Assembly: GCA_030762935.1 (NCBI GenBank) | Contig: CM060880.1 | Location: 17,167,001-17,231,000, forward strand | DNA from: Hymenopus coronatus | Taxonomy: Eukaryota; Arthropoda; Insecta; Mantodea; Hymenopodidae | Reading direction: 5' to 3' | Length of the DNA stretch: 64,000 nt | Part shown: positions 44,205-55,648 of the stretch, piece by piece | How the letters are laid out: every line of letters begins with the position of its first letter | How positions within the stretch are numbered: position 1 is the stretch's first letter | Notes under the pieces: generated by a model | What the model was told of the DNA's origin: nothing | Database searches by the model: none | Seen by the model: the letters and a program-made list of their open reading frames with translations, nothing else | Made by a program: the position numbers and the translations under genes

Positions 44205-44877
44205 TAGGTGGGTAGGTGTGTATGTAGGTGGGTAGGTGTGTAGGTGGGTGGTGGGTGGGTGGGTGTGTAGGTGGGTATGTAGGTGGGTGGGTGGGTGTGT
44301 AGGTGGGTGTGTAGGTGGGTGGGTAGGTGTGTAGGTGGGTGGTGGGTGGGTGGGTGTGTAGGTGGGTATGTAGGTGGGTGGGTGGGTGTGTAGGTGGGTG
44401 TGTAGGTGGGTGGGTGGGTGTGTAGGTGGGTGTGTAGGTGGGTGTGTAGGTGGGTGGGTGTGTAGGTGGGTGGGTGGGTGTGTAGGTGGGTGTGTAGGTG
44501 GGTGGGTGTGTAGGTGGGTGGGTGGGTGTGTAGGTGGGTGTGTAGGTGGGTATGTGGGTGGGTGGGTGTGTAGGTGGGTGGGTGGGTGGTGGGTGGGTGT
44601 GTAGGTGGGTGGGTGTGTAGGTGGGTATGTAGGTGGGTAGGTGGGTGTGTAGGTGGGTGGGTAGGTGTGTATGTAGGTGGGTGGGTAGGTGTGTATGTAG
44701 GTGGGTAGGTGGGTAGGTGTGTATGTAGGTGGGTAGGTGTGTAGGTGGGTGGGTAGGTGGGTGGTGGGTGGGTGTGTAGGTGGGTATGTAGGTGGGTGGG
44801 TGGGTAGGTGGGTGTGTAGGTAGGTGGGTGGGTGGGTAGGTGGGTGTGTAGGTGGGTGGGTGGGTAGGTATGCGTGT
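44205..44877. repeat. G-rich simple repeat tract (GTGG/GTAG)n
   Basis: About 670 bases consist almost only of GTGG, GTAG, GTGT and GTAT steps, for example GGTGGGTGGGTGGGTGTG. Several places have four or more G-runs in a short span, typical of G-quadruplex-forming DNA on the + strand. An imperfect duplication is visible: the 44250-44330 pattern recurs at about 44340-44420. The Gly/Val/Cys/Trp open frame at 44374-44604 is an artefact of the repeat. Confidence 0.95.
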
Positions 44878-44991
44878 GTGTAACTAGTTTAGAATTCGAA
44901 GTTGCATCCCATTTCTTGAAAGTAATTATTTAATTTCGTGTAATACCTACAAAAGCTCGCAACACCATCTGTATTTTTTCAGTGATTGTAA

Positions 44992-46181
44992 TACGAGGGC
45001 TGTTTCAGAAATACCCGACCTAACAAAGAAACCACTAAAATTTGGGGTTAAAAATCTTTATTTCTCTACACAGTCTCCTTTCAGGTCGATGCACGATGTT
45101 CGATAGCTTCGATACCCTGTTTATAGTGAGAGCTAGCGAGGTCTGCAAAATGGACATCAACTGCAAATTCCACCTCTTTATTATTGGCAAATCTTCTACC
45201 ATCAAAACATTTCTTCAAGTTTGGAAACAGAAAATAATCGGAGGGGGTTAAATCTGGCGAATAGGGTGCATGAGGAAGCAATTCGAACTTTAACTCATTG
45301 ATTTTGGCCATGGTGATAATGGACGTGTGAACTGGTGTATTGTCTTGATGAAACAAAACTTTCTTTTTCACTAAATGCGGCTGATTTTGCTCGATTTCAT
45401 CACTTAAACCCTGTAACAACTTTGCATAGTATTCGCCATAATTACTTTTCCTTTTTTTGAGATAATCAATGAAAATTATCCCGCGTGCGTCCCAGAAAAC
45501 TGACACCATGAGCTTGCCTTCAGATAGAAAATCTTCACCTTCTTTGAAGCCGATTCTCCCCCCTCCAATCCACTGCTTTGATTGTTCTTTCGTCTCAGTT
45601 GTGAAGTGAAGGACCCAGGTTTCATCCATTGTTATGAATCGACGCAAAAACTCAGCTTTTTTTGCAGCGAAACATTTCCAAACACGGCACTGACCTTGCA
45701 CACAACTTTCTCATATCCAAATTTTCAGTCAGTATGCGATGTACAGAACTTTTTGAAATGCCTGCTCGCACACTTTTAGTCGACGGTCATTCAATACCAT
45801 TTTGTGGATTTTCATTACAAAATCTGGACTGGTAACCTCATTTGTTCGGCCACTGCGATGTTCTTCTTGGCAGCCCGTACGGCCGCGCTTAAACTCTGCC
45901 ATCCAGTGTTTCACTGTTGTAAAGGAAGGAGCAGACTCCCCCAAAGTAGAATCTAGCTCAAGTTTAATATTAGTTGGACTAAGACCTTTCAAATGAAAGT
46001 ATTGTATCACATAACGATGACCAGTTTTATACATGTTTACAAATTCGCTGAGAGCATTCGCTAATGATGGCTGCTGAACAAATGCTAAACAATGTAAAAT
46101 CGTCGAACTTAAGCCTTCAAGGTTGGTACTTTTCCCATTGTTGTTTGAAACAACACCGCTATCTATACATCAGCCCTCGTA
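44992..46181 (-). mobile_element. Mariner transposon, nearly complete
   Basis: The 1190-bp element is bounded by TACGAGGGCTG at 44992-45002 and its reverse complement at 46171-46181, with TA at both outer edges. The transposase is on the minus strand and fills most of the element. Inner parts of the terminal repeats have diverged. Confidence 0.9.
45081..46034 (-). pseudogene. Mariner transposase, frameshifted
   Basis: Starts at the Met at 46034 (MYKTGHRYVIQYFHLKGLSP). The N-terminal part carries a helix-turn-helix, WMAEFKRGRTGCQEEHRSGR and TNEVTSPDF. A first frameshift lies near 45775, and the other frame continues VRAGISKSSVHRILTENLDM then RKLCARSV. A second lies near 45690. The catalytic part reads ITMDETWVLHF (first Asp), FHQDNTPVHTS (second Asp) and YSPDLTPSDYFLFPNLKK (third Asp). 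I count 34 residues between the second and third Asp, the DD34D signature of mariner. The C terminus is FDGRRFANNKEV and later HYKQGIEAIEHR. A full-length protein would be about 345 residues. With only two frameshifts this is a fairly young inactive copy. Confidence 0.9.
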
Positions 46182-46376
46182 GCTCTAACATTGCCAATAT
46201 AAGAAAACTAAATACCTACTTAGTTTTTACGATCTCGCCATATAATAAAGCAACAGCGAGTTCACATATTACTCTTTCATCTAATATCTGAATTTGATCA
46301 TGGAGTAATAAAACAGATAATTACAATAGGTGTTATGCTTAAGGCAAAGGTGATATAATGACGTTCAAACATTTTT

Positions 46377-47248
46377 ACTTTCTCTATACTTACTATGTAC
46401 ATAGTGTATAGAGAAGGTATTGCACTCCACCCAAAAATTCGATACCGAGATTTCACCGGAAATATATGTTTTAGGCTTACCTATATCCAAAAAAAGCATT
46501 TTCACAAAAGGTTCGTGTGTGTGTGTGTGTGTGTGTCTGTGAACACGATAACTCCAAAAAGGAAAAGTCGGTAAAATGCGAAACTTGGTATTTAAGTTTA
46601 GTATCTTCCAGGGATGCGACACGAAGATTTTGAGAAAAATCCCCCCACCACAAACTTCCCTTTACATGGAACTTTTTTCGAAAATTTCGAGTTTCTCAAA
46701 AATGGCTTTAACGATTTTGATTAAAATACCGTATATTAAAGACATTTACCTGAAAAATTAAATGCATATCTTGAATTTTTTGGGAATAGCCTCTGAACAG
46801 TAGTTTATTCCTGATGAATTTTATGGAATTTTGTATAACCGCTAAACCGTAAGAGATGGACAAAAACTTACTGCACAAAAAATGTAGAGCACGTTAAAAA
46901 ACACAATTTATGTTACATACATTTTTTTTTTCGTGGAGTTCATCGTATTTGAGACATTTCTTGTTTTTGGTTTCTGCTATGAAAAACATAATTTTCTCAT
47001 ACAGGAATTTGTCAACTGCTGTCCATACAAACAAAGGAACTTCAGTGACATAGCAACCAGCTTTTGAACATTCACTTTAATCTATGGTACTCCCTTATTT
47101 TGCTCCTACTTACAAGAAAACAAGTAATAAGACTATTTCTGCTATTTTTTCTGGATTAGCATGAAGTTATTAAAAGTATAAGCTTTTTAACAATAATTTG
47201 TTGCATAGATGTAGAGAAAGTCATGTGAATGGAACACATCACATTTTT
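46377..47248 (-). repeat. FamX copy, first of a tandem pair
   Basis: Starts ACTTTCTCTATACTTACTAT and ends ATGGAACACATCACATTTTT, which runs straight into the next copy. Confidence 0.92.
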
Positions 47249-48112
47249 ACTTTCCCTACACGTACTATGTACACAGTGTATAGCGAAGGAATTGCACTCC
47301 ACCCAAAAATTCGATACCGAGATTTCACCGGAAATATACATTTAAGGGTTGCCTGTATCCAAAAAAAAGTATTTTCAGAAAAGAAGTCCGTGTGTGTGTC
47401 CGTGTGTCTGTGAACATGATAACTCAAAAACGAAAAGTCGGTAAAATACCAAACTTGGTATTTAAGTTTAGTATCTTCCAGGGCTGCGACACGAAGGTTT
47501 TGAGAAAAATCACCCCACCCCCAACTACTCTTTACATGGAACTTTTTTCGAAAATTTTGATTTTCTCAAAAATGGCTCTAACGATTTTGATTAAAATATC
47601 ACATATTAAAAATATTTTTACCTGAGAAATAAAATGTATATTTTGAATTTTCTGGGAATAGTTTCTGAAGACTACTTTATTCTGGATGAATTTTACGGAA
47701 TTTTGCATAACTGCTAAACCATAATGATGGACAAAATCTTAGCACACAAAAAATGTACAGTACATTAAAGCACACAATTTATATTATATACTTTTTTTCG
47801 CGGAATTGATCGTATTAAAGATATTCCTTATTTTTGTTTCAGCTTTGAAAAACACACTTTTCTCATACAGGAATTTGTCAACTCCTGTCCATACAAACAA
47901 AGGAACTTCAGTCACATAGCAATCAGACTTTGACTATCACTTTAACCTATGCTACTCTCTTATTCCGCTTCTACTTACAAAGAAGCAAGTAATAAGACTA
48001 TTTCTGCCAATTTTTTCTCGATTAGAATGAAGTAAATAAAAGCATAAGCTTTTTAACTATAATTTGTTGCAGAGATGTAGAGAAAGTCATGTGAATGGAA
48101 CATCAGATTTTT
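47249..48112 (-). repeat. FamX copy, second of a tandem pair
   Basis: Starts ACTTTCCCTACACGTACTAT and ends GTGAATGGAACATCAGATTT. Very similar to its tandem neighbour. Confidence 0.92.
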
Positions 48113-48402
48113 AATATAGAATAACAGATAAGCCTGTGAGCTTATTCCGATGTTCGGACATACACTTATTATAATGTTTACTTTCTCAAGTTTTGTAACC
48201 AGCGGACTTCTTTCTCTATGGGAAGCTTGTGAAGAAAAACAAAACAGATGACATGTAATCGATAGAGTAGCCATTGATAACATAAATAGATTCAAACCAG
48301 ATGAAGTACCACTTCTTCCTCTTCCTTTGTGTGTGTGTGTGTGTTAATTTTGTTGTTTCTATTTCTTTCTTGCGTTTTCTTGGTAATTTTTATTTTCTTT
48401 AG

Positions 48403-49290
48403 CCCCGTATGTACAATGTACATAGGGATAGAGAAGTATTGTATTCCACCCAAAAATTCGTTACCGAGATTTCACCGGAAATATATGTTTTAGGGTCCCC
48501 TGTATCAAAAAAAAAGCATTTTTACAAAAAGGTCTGTGTGTGTGTCCGTGTATCTGTGAACACGATAACTCAAAAACGAAAAGTACGTAAAATACCAAAC
48601 TTGGTATTTAAGTTTAGTATCTTCCAGGGATGCTACACGAAGATTTTGAGAAGAATCCCCGCACCCCAAACTACCCTTTACATGGAACTTTTTTCGAAAA
48701 TTTTGATTTTCTTAAAAATGGCTCTAACGATTTGTATTAAAATATCACATATATATAAGATATTTACCTAACAAATAAAATGTATATCTTGAATTTTCTG
48801 GGAATAGCTTCTAAAGACCGGCTTATTCTGGATGAATTTCGCTTGATTTGGCATAACTAGTAAACCGTAAACGATAGGCAAAAACTTAATATACAAAAAA
48901 TGTAGGTCTTATTAAAATACACAAGTTATGTCATATACATTTTTCTCGTGGAGCTTAGAGTTTTCGAGGTATTCATTGTTATTAGTTTCAGTTGTGAAGT
49001 ACTTATACTTTTCTCAGACGGGAGTGTGCGGTTTTCTTTTGTTCTACTCCTGGCCAAGAAAAGAAGGGATTTGTAATGACAATCGCATAACGACAGCTTT
49101 TAAAACATTTGAGTATAGCTTTAACCTGGTGTATTCCCTTATTTTTTCCTACTTATAAGGAACTAAGTAATAAGAACATTGTGCTAATGAGTACCTCGAT
49201 TAGCAAGATGCGGAAAGAAGAATAATCTTGTGTAAGAAGTTTTGTAGAAGAGCTAGAGAAAGTCATGTGAGTGTAACACATAAGATTTTT
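48403..49290 (-). repeat. FamX copy, alternative hairpin subtype
   Basis: Left end CCCCGTATGTACAATGTACA then TAGGGATAGAGAAG, the second hairpin type. The right end GAGCTAGAGAAAGTCATGTG then AGTGTAACACATAAG belongs to the AGCTAG subtype. The two ends therefore mark the same subfamily. Confidence 0.9.
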
Positions 49291-50069
49291 TAAATGTTGA
49301 TTACTAAGAATAAACAAGAATGTATTGAGCTTGCTTAAGCTGGTATTACTTATTTCCAACTGAGACTTTCTCTGTAAATGACGACGAGTCACCCCAAATG
49401 CAACAACACGTAAGTCATAGCTGCATTCCCAAGAAACCATTATTACAAACTGTGATGTTTGTGGTTGTCCAAGCATGCCTTTGCATATTGTTTTCTCAGT
49501 TACGTGTCTTTCTTTGTAGTTCTCTGACTTTTAATAAACTATTTATTTAATAAAGTCTAAATACGTCCGTAGAGAGGCACAAGCAATCTAAGGTTCAATT
49601 TGGAAATGATAAACCATCAAATCAGGGATAAGGCCGAGTATTTCGGCTAGTGGAACAATAAAACAAAGTTTATTCTTCTACCTATTTCATGCTAATCGAG
49701 ATAAATACTAGGCAGAACTTTTATTACGCATTTCGTTCTAGCTACGATGGAAATAAGGTATTACCATGCTACTGAAAAGGTTAACATGGGCTTTATCTTT
49801 GTTAATACAAACCTCTAAGATAACGCACAGATTATTCTGGGAAGTCGCCGACGTTTAGCAGTGCACCAATGAGCGCGTCACTTCAGAACTCACAGATGAC
49901 AGAAACACGTGGAGTTAATCACAGCCTTTGAAGCAGACATGTTAACTTTTTGAGTTGCACGGTAATAATACACTGATCTGATGGTCAATTAGTAATGCAC
50001 TGAGGGCCAGAGTAAGATAAGGATCTTACTTGAGGGCCAGGGGCATTAATAGTATAACTATATTAAAAA
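49291..50069. other. Mostly unassigned, with a FamX scrap and a small cruciform
   Basis: 49670-49775 matches an internal 5' part of FamX ('+', TTCATGCTAATCGAGATAAA). 50001-50040 holds TGAGGGCCAG twice around a perfect inverted repeat. No gene supported. Confidence 0.55.
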
Positions 50070-50926
50070 TCTGATGTGTTCCATTCACATGACTTTCTCT
50101 ACATCTCTGCAACAAATTATTTTTTAAAAGCTTATACTTCTATTTATTTCATGCTAATCGAGAAAAATTAGCAGAAATAGTCTTGCTTCCTTGTAAGTAG
50201 AAGCGAAATAAAGGAGTGCCATAGTTTAAAGTGATAATCAAAAGCTGATTGCTGTGTGACTGAATTTCCTTTATTTGTATGGACTGGAGTTGACAAATTC
50301 CTGTAGGAGAAAAGTATAAGTTTTTTAAAAGCTGAAACCAATGTCAAGAAATATCTCAAAAACGATCAACTCCACGAAAAAAATGTATATAACATAAATT
50401 GTGTGTTTTATCGTGATCTACATTTCTCGTGTAGTAAGTTTTTGTCTATCTCTTACGGTTTACCAGTTATGCAAAATGTCGTAAAATTCGTCCAGAATAA
50501 AGTAACCTTTAGAGGCTATTCCCAGAAAATTCAAGATATACAATTTATTTAGCAAGTAAATATATTAAATATAAGAGATTTTAATCAAAATCGTTAAAGC
50601 CATTTTTAAGAAAATTAAAATTTTCGAAATTTTTTCCATGTGAAGATTAGTTGGGGGTGGGGGATTTTCTTGAAAATCTTCGTGTCGCATCCTTGAAAGG
50701 TACCAAACCTAAATACCAAGTTTGGTTTTTAAAGGTCTTTTCGTTTTTGAGCTATGCTGCCCACAGACAGACAGACAGACACACATGGACATTTTTCTAA
50801 AAATTCGTTTTTTGGATTCAGGGGGCCTCAAAACATATATTTGCGGTGAAATTTCGGTATTGAATTTTTAGGTGCATTATAATACCTTCTCTATGCACTA
50901 TTACAGATCACGTGTAGAGAAAGTAA
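50070..50926 (+). repeat. FamX copy
   Basis: Complete, from TCTGATGTGTTCCATTCACA in an A-run to ACGTGTAGAGAAAGTA. A good reference copy of the family. Confidence 0.92.
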
Positions 50927-51442
50927 TAAAATGACAGCATGCCAAGTTAAGAGCATATTATTTTTAATCTTATTACGTGCACAGTGAAGGTACAGGCATT
51001 GCTTTTTACTAAGAACAATGAGGTTTTTAAAATCTTTTACAAAAGCTTTAAAATCCACTTTCAGTTTTGATGTTGCAATTTTAGATTATGAGATAACATT
51101 GAATCAGATAATCTGTTTCTGGACTTTTATTTCATTGCAGAGAAGCCAGTTTCACATATGTAAGTGCCACCAAATACGGAAGTAAGTTTTAAAACTCAGT
51201 TTCTAAGATGTAGAAAATGTTCCTTTGAAATGAGTTTCCAAAAATCAACACTAGTTGCCTCTGTTATTTAAAGAGATGAATCACATTGAAGCTCACATAG
51301 TTCTCACTGTAGATCCCCGGGCTGGTACTTAACTTAATACCTCATGGCATTGTTCAAAGCTTGCATCTGTGATCTAAATACTTCAAAATTTTGAAATCTA
51401 CCATCAAATTCTAAAATAAGATCTATGCAAGGAGTTAAAAAA
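50927..51442. other. Unassigned AT-rich DNA
   Basis: No gene or known repeat recognised. Confidence 0.5.
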
Positions 51443-52331
51443 TCTGATGTGTTACACTCACATGACTTTCTCTAGCTGTTCTACAAACTTCATACATAAG
51501 ATTCTTCTTCTTTCTGCACCTTGCTAATCGTGGTACTCATTAGCACAATGTTCTTATTATTTAGTTCCGTATAAGTAGGAAAAAAGTAAGGGAATACACT
51601 AGGCTAAACCAATAGTCAAATGTTTTAAAATCTGTCGTTATGCGATTGTCATTAGAAATCGCTTTTTTTCTTGGCTAGGAGTAGAACAAAAGAAAAACGG
51701 ACACTCCCGTCTGGGAAAAGTATAAGTACTTCACAACTGAAACTAATAACAATGAATACCTCGAAAACGTAAGCTCCACGAGAAAAATGTATATGATATA
51801 ACTTGTGTATTTTAACAAGACCTAAATGTTTTGTATAGTAAATTTTTGTCTATCCCTTACGGTTTACTAGTTATGCCAAATTAAGGAAAATTCATCCAGA
51901 ATAAACAGGTCATCAGAAGCTATTCCCAGAAAATTCAAGATATACATTTTATTTGTTAGGTAAATATCTTTAATATGTGATATTTTAATCAAAATCGTTA
52001 GAGCCATTTTTAAGGAAATCAACATTTTGGAAAAAAGTTCCATCTAAAGGGTAGTTTGGGGTGGGGGATATTTCTCAAAATGTTCGTGTCACATCCCTGG
52101 AAGATACTCAACTTAAATACCAAGTTTAGTATTTTAGCTACTTTTCGTTTTTGAGTTATCGTGTTCACAGACACATGGACACACACACGGACCTTTTCTG
52201 AAAATGCTTTTTTTGGATACAGGGGGTTCTAAAACATGTATTTCCGGTGAAATCTCAGTATCGAATTTTTGGGTGGAATACAATACTTCTCTATCCCTAT
52301 GTACATTGTACATATGGGGTTAGAGAAAGTA
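51443..52331 (+). repeat. FamX copy, alternative hairpin subtype
   Basis: From TCTGATGTGTTACACTCACA to CCCTATGTACATTGTACATA then GGGGTTAGAGAAAGTA. The TTACACTCACATG start and the CCCTATG hairpin again occur together. Confidence 0.92.
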
Positions 52332-52345
52332 AAAAAGGAACAAAT

Positions 52346-52401
52346 CATATATTTATTCGCGGACCGGATTAGGCCCTCGGGCCGCCATTTGGCCATCACT
52401 G
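52346..52401 (-). mobile_element. Possible hAT-type transposon end
   Basis: The reverse complement begins CAGTGATGGCCAAATGGCGG, then CCCGAGGGCCTAATCCGGTC. CAGTGATGGCCAAA..GGCCCG..GGGCC is a familiar start of hAT elements that encode BED-finger transposases. No second end or transposase is visible nearby, so this is a solo end. Confidence 0.4.
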
Positions 52402-52484
52402 CACTAGACTATTGTGAGCTAGTTACTATATGATGACTTTGAAACTCGGTTCCATTTAACCATTAGTATAAAAGAAAGAAATCG

Positions 52485-52770
52485 AATGACGACCTTTCAT
52501 TTGAGAAAAGTATAAGTATTTTAACATTGAAACGAATAACAAGGAATATATTGGAAGTAACTGATTCTACAAAAAATAGATATGACGTAAATCTACACTG
52601 TTTGCGTAGGAGGTGGTTGTGCATCAGTTATGCAAAACACAAGATAAAATATAATTTTCCAATAGCTTTATGGTTTGTTGAGAATAATCAAATCAAAATG
52701 AAGAACTCCAGAGGCTGTTCGCAAGAAATTCAAAATATACCTACATGTTTATTTGAAATGGATAGGTAGA
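52485..52770 (+). repeat. FamX internal fragment
   Basis: Follows the middle of the family (TTGAGAAAAGTATAAGTATT to TTCAAAATATACCTACATG) with strong divergence and small insertions. Both ends are missing. Confidence 0.7.
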
Positions 52771-52794
52771 AACATACTGAAAAATTCAATGCCA

Positions 52795-52868
52795 TAGCCG
52801 GGATTTGAACCACGGATCTCCCGATGTCTAGCAGGTTGCTCTGTTTCGCATGTTTCCCGGTAAACCAC
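52795..52868 (-). repeat. tRNA-like sequence
   Basis: The reverse complement contains GTGGTTTACCGGGAAACATG and GTGGTTCAAATCCCGGCTAT, giving a plausible B box and 3' acceptor. The D and anticodon arms do not fold cleanly, so I call it a tRNA-like relic or SINE head. Confidence 0.45.
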
Positions 52869-53068
52869 AAGGTGATATCAAATTATTTTGAGATGACAAC
52901 CCTAATAGCGACTTACAATGTTGTAAGTACTTTAAGTCCCAGGATTCATAGTGTAGCCAACTGTTATGGTCATTCAGTATTGGTTTTAATTGCTTTTCAC
53001 ACAAGCCGTGTGTAGGACAGAAGCTGGAGAGGTAGAGTCAGACTGAAATTATATTTGAAATGTACGTA

Positions 53069-53150
53069 AGTACGAGGGCTATTCAATAAGGAATGATCAT
53101 ACTTTTTTACGGTCAATTAGTTTAATGTGTAGTTTCACTGTTGGTACTCC
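53069..53150 (+). mobile_element. Solo mariner-type end
   Basis: GTACGAGGGCTATTCAATAA, then GGAATGATCATACTTTTTTA, resembles the outer part of a mariner left end, beginning TACGAGGGCT like the element at 44992. No transposase or right end follows. Confidence 0.5.
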
Positions 53151-53171
53151 TGGTTCCTGCCTGGTTAGTTC

Positions 53172-53305
53172 GGGTGGGTGAGTTTTCTTGAAAATCTTCG
53201 TGTAACATCGATGGAAAATATTAAATTAATATACCAGGTTTTGTATTTAAAGAACCTTTCGTTTTAGAGCTACTTTGTCCTCAGGAAGACATACTATCAC
53301 ACACA
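53172..53305 (+). repeat. FamX internal fragment
   Basis: Matches the region before the TG/CA tract (GTTTTCTTGAAAATCTTCGT, GTATTTAAAGAACCTTTCGT) and stops before the hairpin. The next copy follows 13 bases later. Confidence 0.75.
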
Positions 53306-53317
53306 TATTTATAAAAA

Positions 53318-54157
53318 TCTGATGTGTTCCATTCACATGACTTTTTCTACATCTCTGCAACAAATTACTGTTAAAAAGTTTATACTTCTATTTACTTCAT
53401 GCTGATCTAGAAAAAAAATAGCAGGTATGCTCTTATTACTTATTTCCTTGGAAGTAGAAACCAAATAAGAGAGTACCATAGGTTAAAGTGATAGTCAAAA
53501 GCTGCTTGCTATGTGACTGAAGTTCCTTTGTTTGTATGGACACGAGTTGGAAAATTCCTGTATGAGAAAAGCGTAAGTTTTTAACGATGAAAGCAAAATT
53601 AAGGAATATCTAAAAGATTATCCCTTCTACGTGCTCTACATTTTTTTTTTTTGTGTAGTAAGTTTTTGTCCAACTCTTACGGTTTAGCAGTTATGCAAAA
53701 TTTCGTAAAATTCATCCAGAATAAAGTAGTCTTCAGAGGCTATTCCCAGAAAATTCAAGGTATGTATTTTATTTGGCATGTAAATATCTTTAATATAAGA
53801 GATTTTTATCAAAAACGTTACAGCCATTTTTGAGAACATCAACATTTTCGAAATTTTTTTCATGTAAAGGGTAGTTTGGGGTGGGGATTTTTTTTTTTGA
53901 AAATCTTTGTGTCGCATCCTTAGAAGATACCAAACTTAAATACCAAGTTTGGTATTTAACGTCTTTTCATTTTTGAGCTATGCTGTCCACACACACACAC
54001 ACACACACACACACGAACCTTTTGCCAGAAATGATTTTTTTTTTTATTCAGGGAAACACAAAACATGTATTTCTGGTGAAATCGCGGTATCGAATTTTTA
54101 AGGTGAATATAATACTTCTTCTATACGCCATGTACAGAGTACGTGTAGAGAAAGTAA
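53318..54157 (+). repeat. FamX copy
   Basis: From TCTGATGTGTTCCATTCACA to ACGTGTAGAGAAAGTA, with a CA microsatellite at about 53986-54014. Confidence 0.9.
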
Positions 54158-54169
54158 AAATGGATTTTT

Positions 54170-54255
54170 TCCGGTGTAATCTCGACTCGAATTTTTGAGT
54201 TGAATACAAAATATACTTGTCCCACTTATTATACGTAGTAGAGAACGTGAAACTC
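54170..54255 (+). repeat. FamX terminal scrap
   Basis: TTTTCCGGTGTAATCTCGAC to TACGTAGTAGAGAACGTGAA is the last 80 bases of a '+' copy, placed directly after a complete one. This is another sign of tandem structure. Confidence 0.75.
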
Positions 54256-54742
54256 AGACTAATGGTTAAGAAATATAAAAATTCCAACTTTACCAGTTTG
54301 TCCCTTTAATAGAATACGTTTTAATATGAAATAAATGATAACGACTGTTGCACATAAGCTTTATCAAGCCTCAAGGAGTGTTAATGAAAGTACATAATAG
54401 AATTTTCCTACTCCCCCGTGCAGCAAGTGGATAATTAAAATAATCAGATGTGGTTGAGAAAGTTTTCACATTTTTGCAGCAGTAAAATGTGAAATATAAG
54501 GCGATGATAATGTGCCTCCCCCTCTGCTGCTGCTCGAGGAAGTCAAATTTATGGTTGTTGAGAATTTCTGCTGCAGACAATAGAGTTGGCCAAGGAAAAG
54601 CCATTCATAAGAAAGTCATTTCAAGATGACAATGCGTGCCAAGTCGCAGCAGTTTCTGACCCGTCTGCACTAATTCTAACAGACACTTTACATCGCACAA
54701 GGATGGTAAAACACGCATTTGCTCTCTCTAACACTGACTAAA
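54256..54742. other. Unassigned DNA
   Basis: No gene or known repeat recognised. Confidence 0.5.
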
Positions 54743-55648
54743 ACATCACACGTCACTTTCTCTACATCTCTGTAAAAAAGTATTGTTAAAAAGCTTATTA
54801 CCTTCTCTATGTACTATGTACATAGTGTATAGAGAAGGTATTGCACTCCACCCAAAAATTAGATACCGAGATTTCACCGGAAATATATGTTTTAGGGTCC
54901 CCTGTATCCAAAAAAAGTATTTTCAGAAAAAGGTCCGTGTGTGGGTGTGTGTGGCCGTGTGTCTGTGAACACGATAACTCAAAAATACCAAACTTGGTAT
55001 TTAAGTTTAATATCTTCTAGGGATGCGACACGAAGATTTTGAGAAAAATCCCCCCACAAACTACCCTTTACATGGACATTTTTTCGAAATGTTTGATTTT
55101 CTTAAAAGTGGCTCTAACGATTTTGATTAAAATATCGTATATCAAAGATATTTACCCAACAAATGAAATGTATATCTTGACTTTTCTGGGAATAACCTCT
55201 GAAGACTACTTTATTCTGGGTCAATTTAACGGAATTTTACATAACTGCTAAACCGTAAGAAATGGAAGAAAACTTACCACACAAAACATGTAGAGCACTT
55301 TAAAACACACAATTTATGTTATATGCATTTTTTTCATGGAGTTGATCGTTTTTTAGATGTTCCTTGTTTTTGGTTTGAGCTTGGAAAAACATAACTTTCT
55401 CATAGAGGAATTTGTCAACTCCTGTCCACACAAATAAGGGAGCTTCAGTCATATAGCAACCAGCTTTTTACTATCACTTTAACCTATGGTACTCCCTTAT
55501 TTCGCTTCTACTTACAAGGAAGCAAGTAATAAGACTATTTCTGCTAATGTTTTCTCGATTAGCATGAAGTAAATAGAAGCATAAGCTTTTTAACAATAAT
55601 TTGTTGCAGAGATGTAGAGAAAATCATGTGAATGGAACACATCAGACT
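54743..55648 (-). repeat. FamX '+' scrap broken by a '-' copy
   Basis: 54743-54798 is the 5' end of a '+' copy (ATCACACGTCACTTTCTCTA to AAAAAGCTTATTA). At 54799 a complete '-' copy starts (CCTTCTCTATGTACTATGTA), ending ATGGAACACATCAGAC near 55648. Confidence 0.88.

Noticed and set aside
43921..44604. Gly/Val/Trp/Cys-rich open frame in the GTGG tract
   Set aside because: Simple-repeat translation with no start context or domain.
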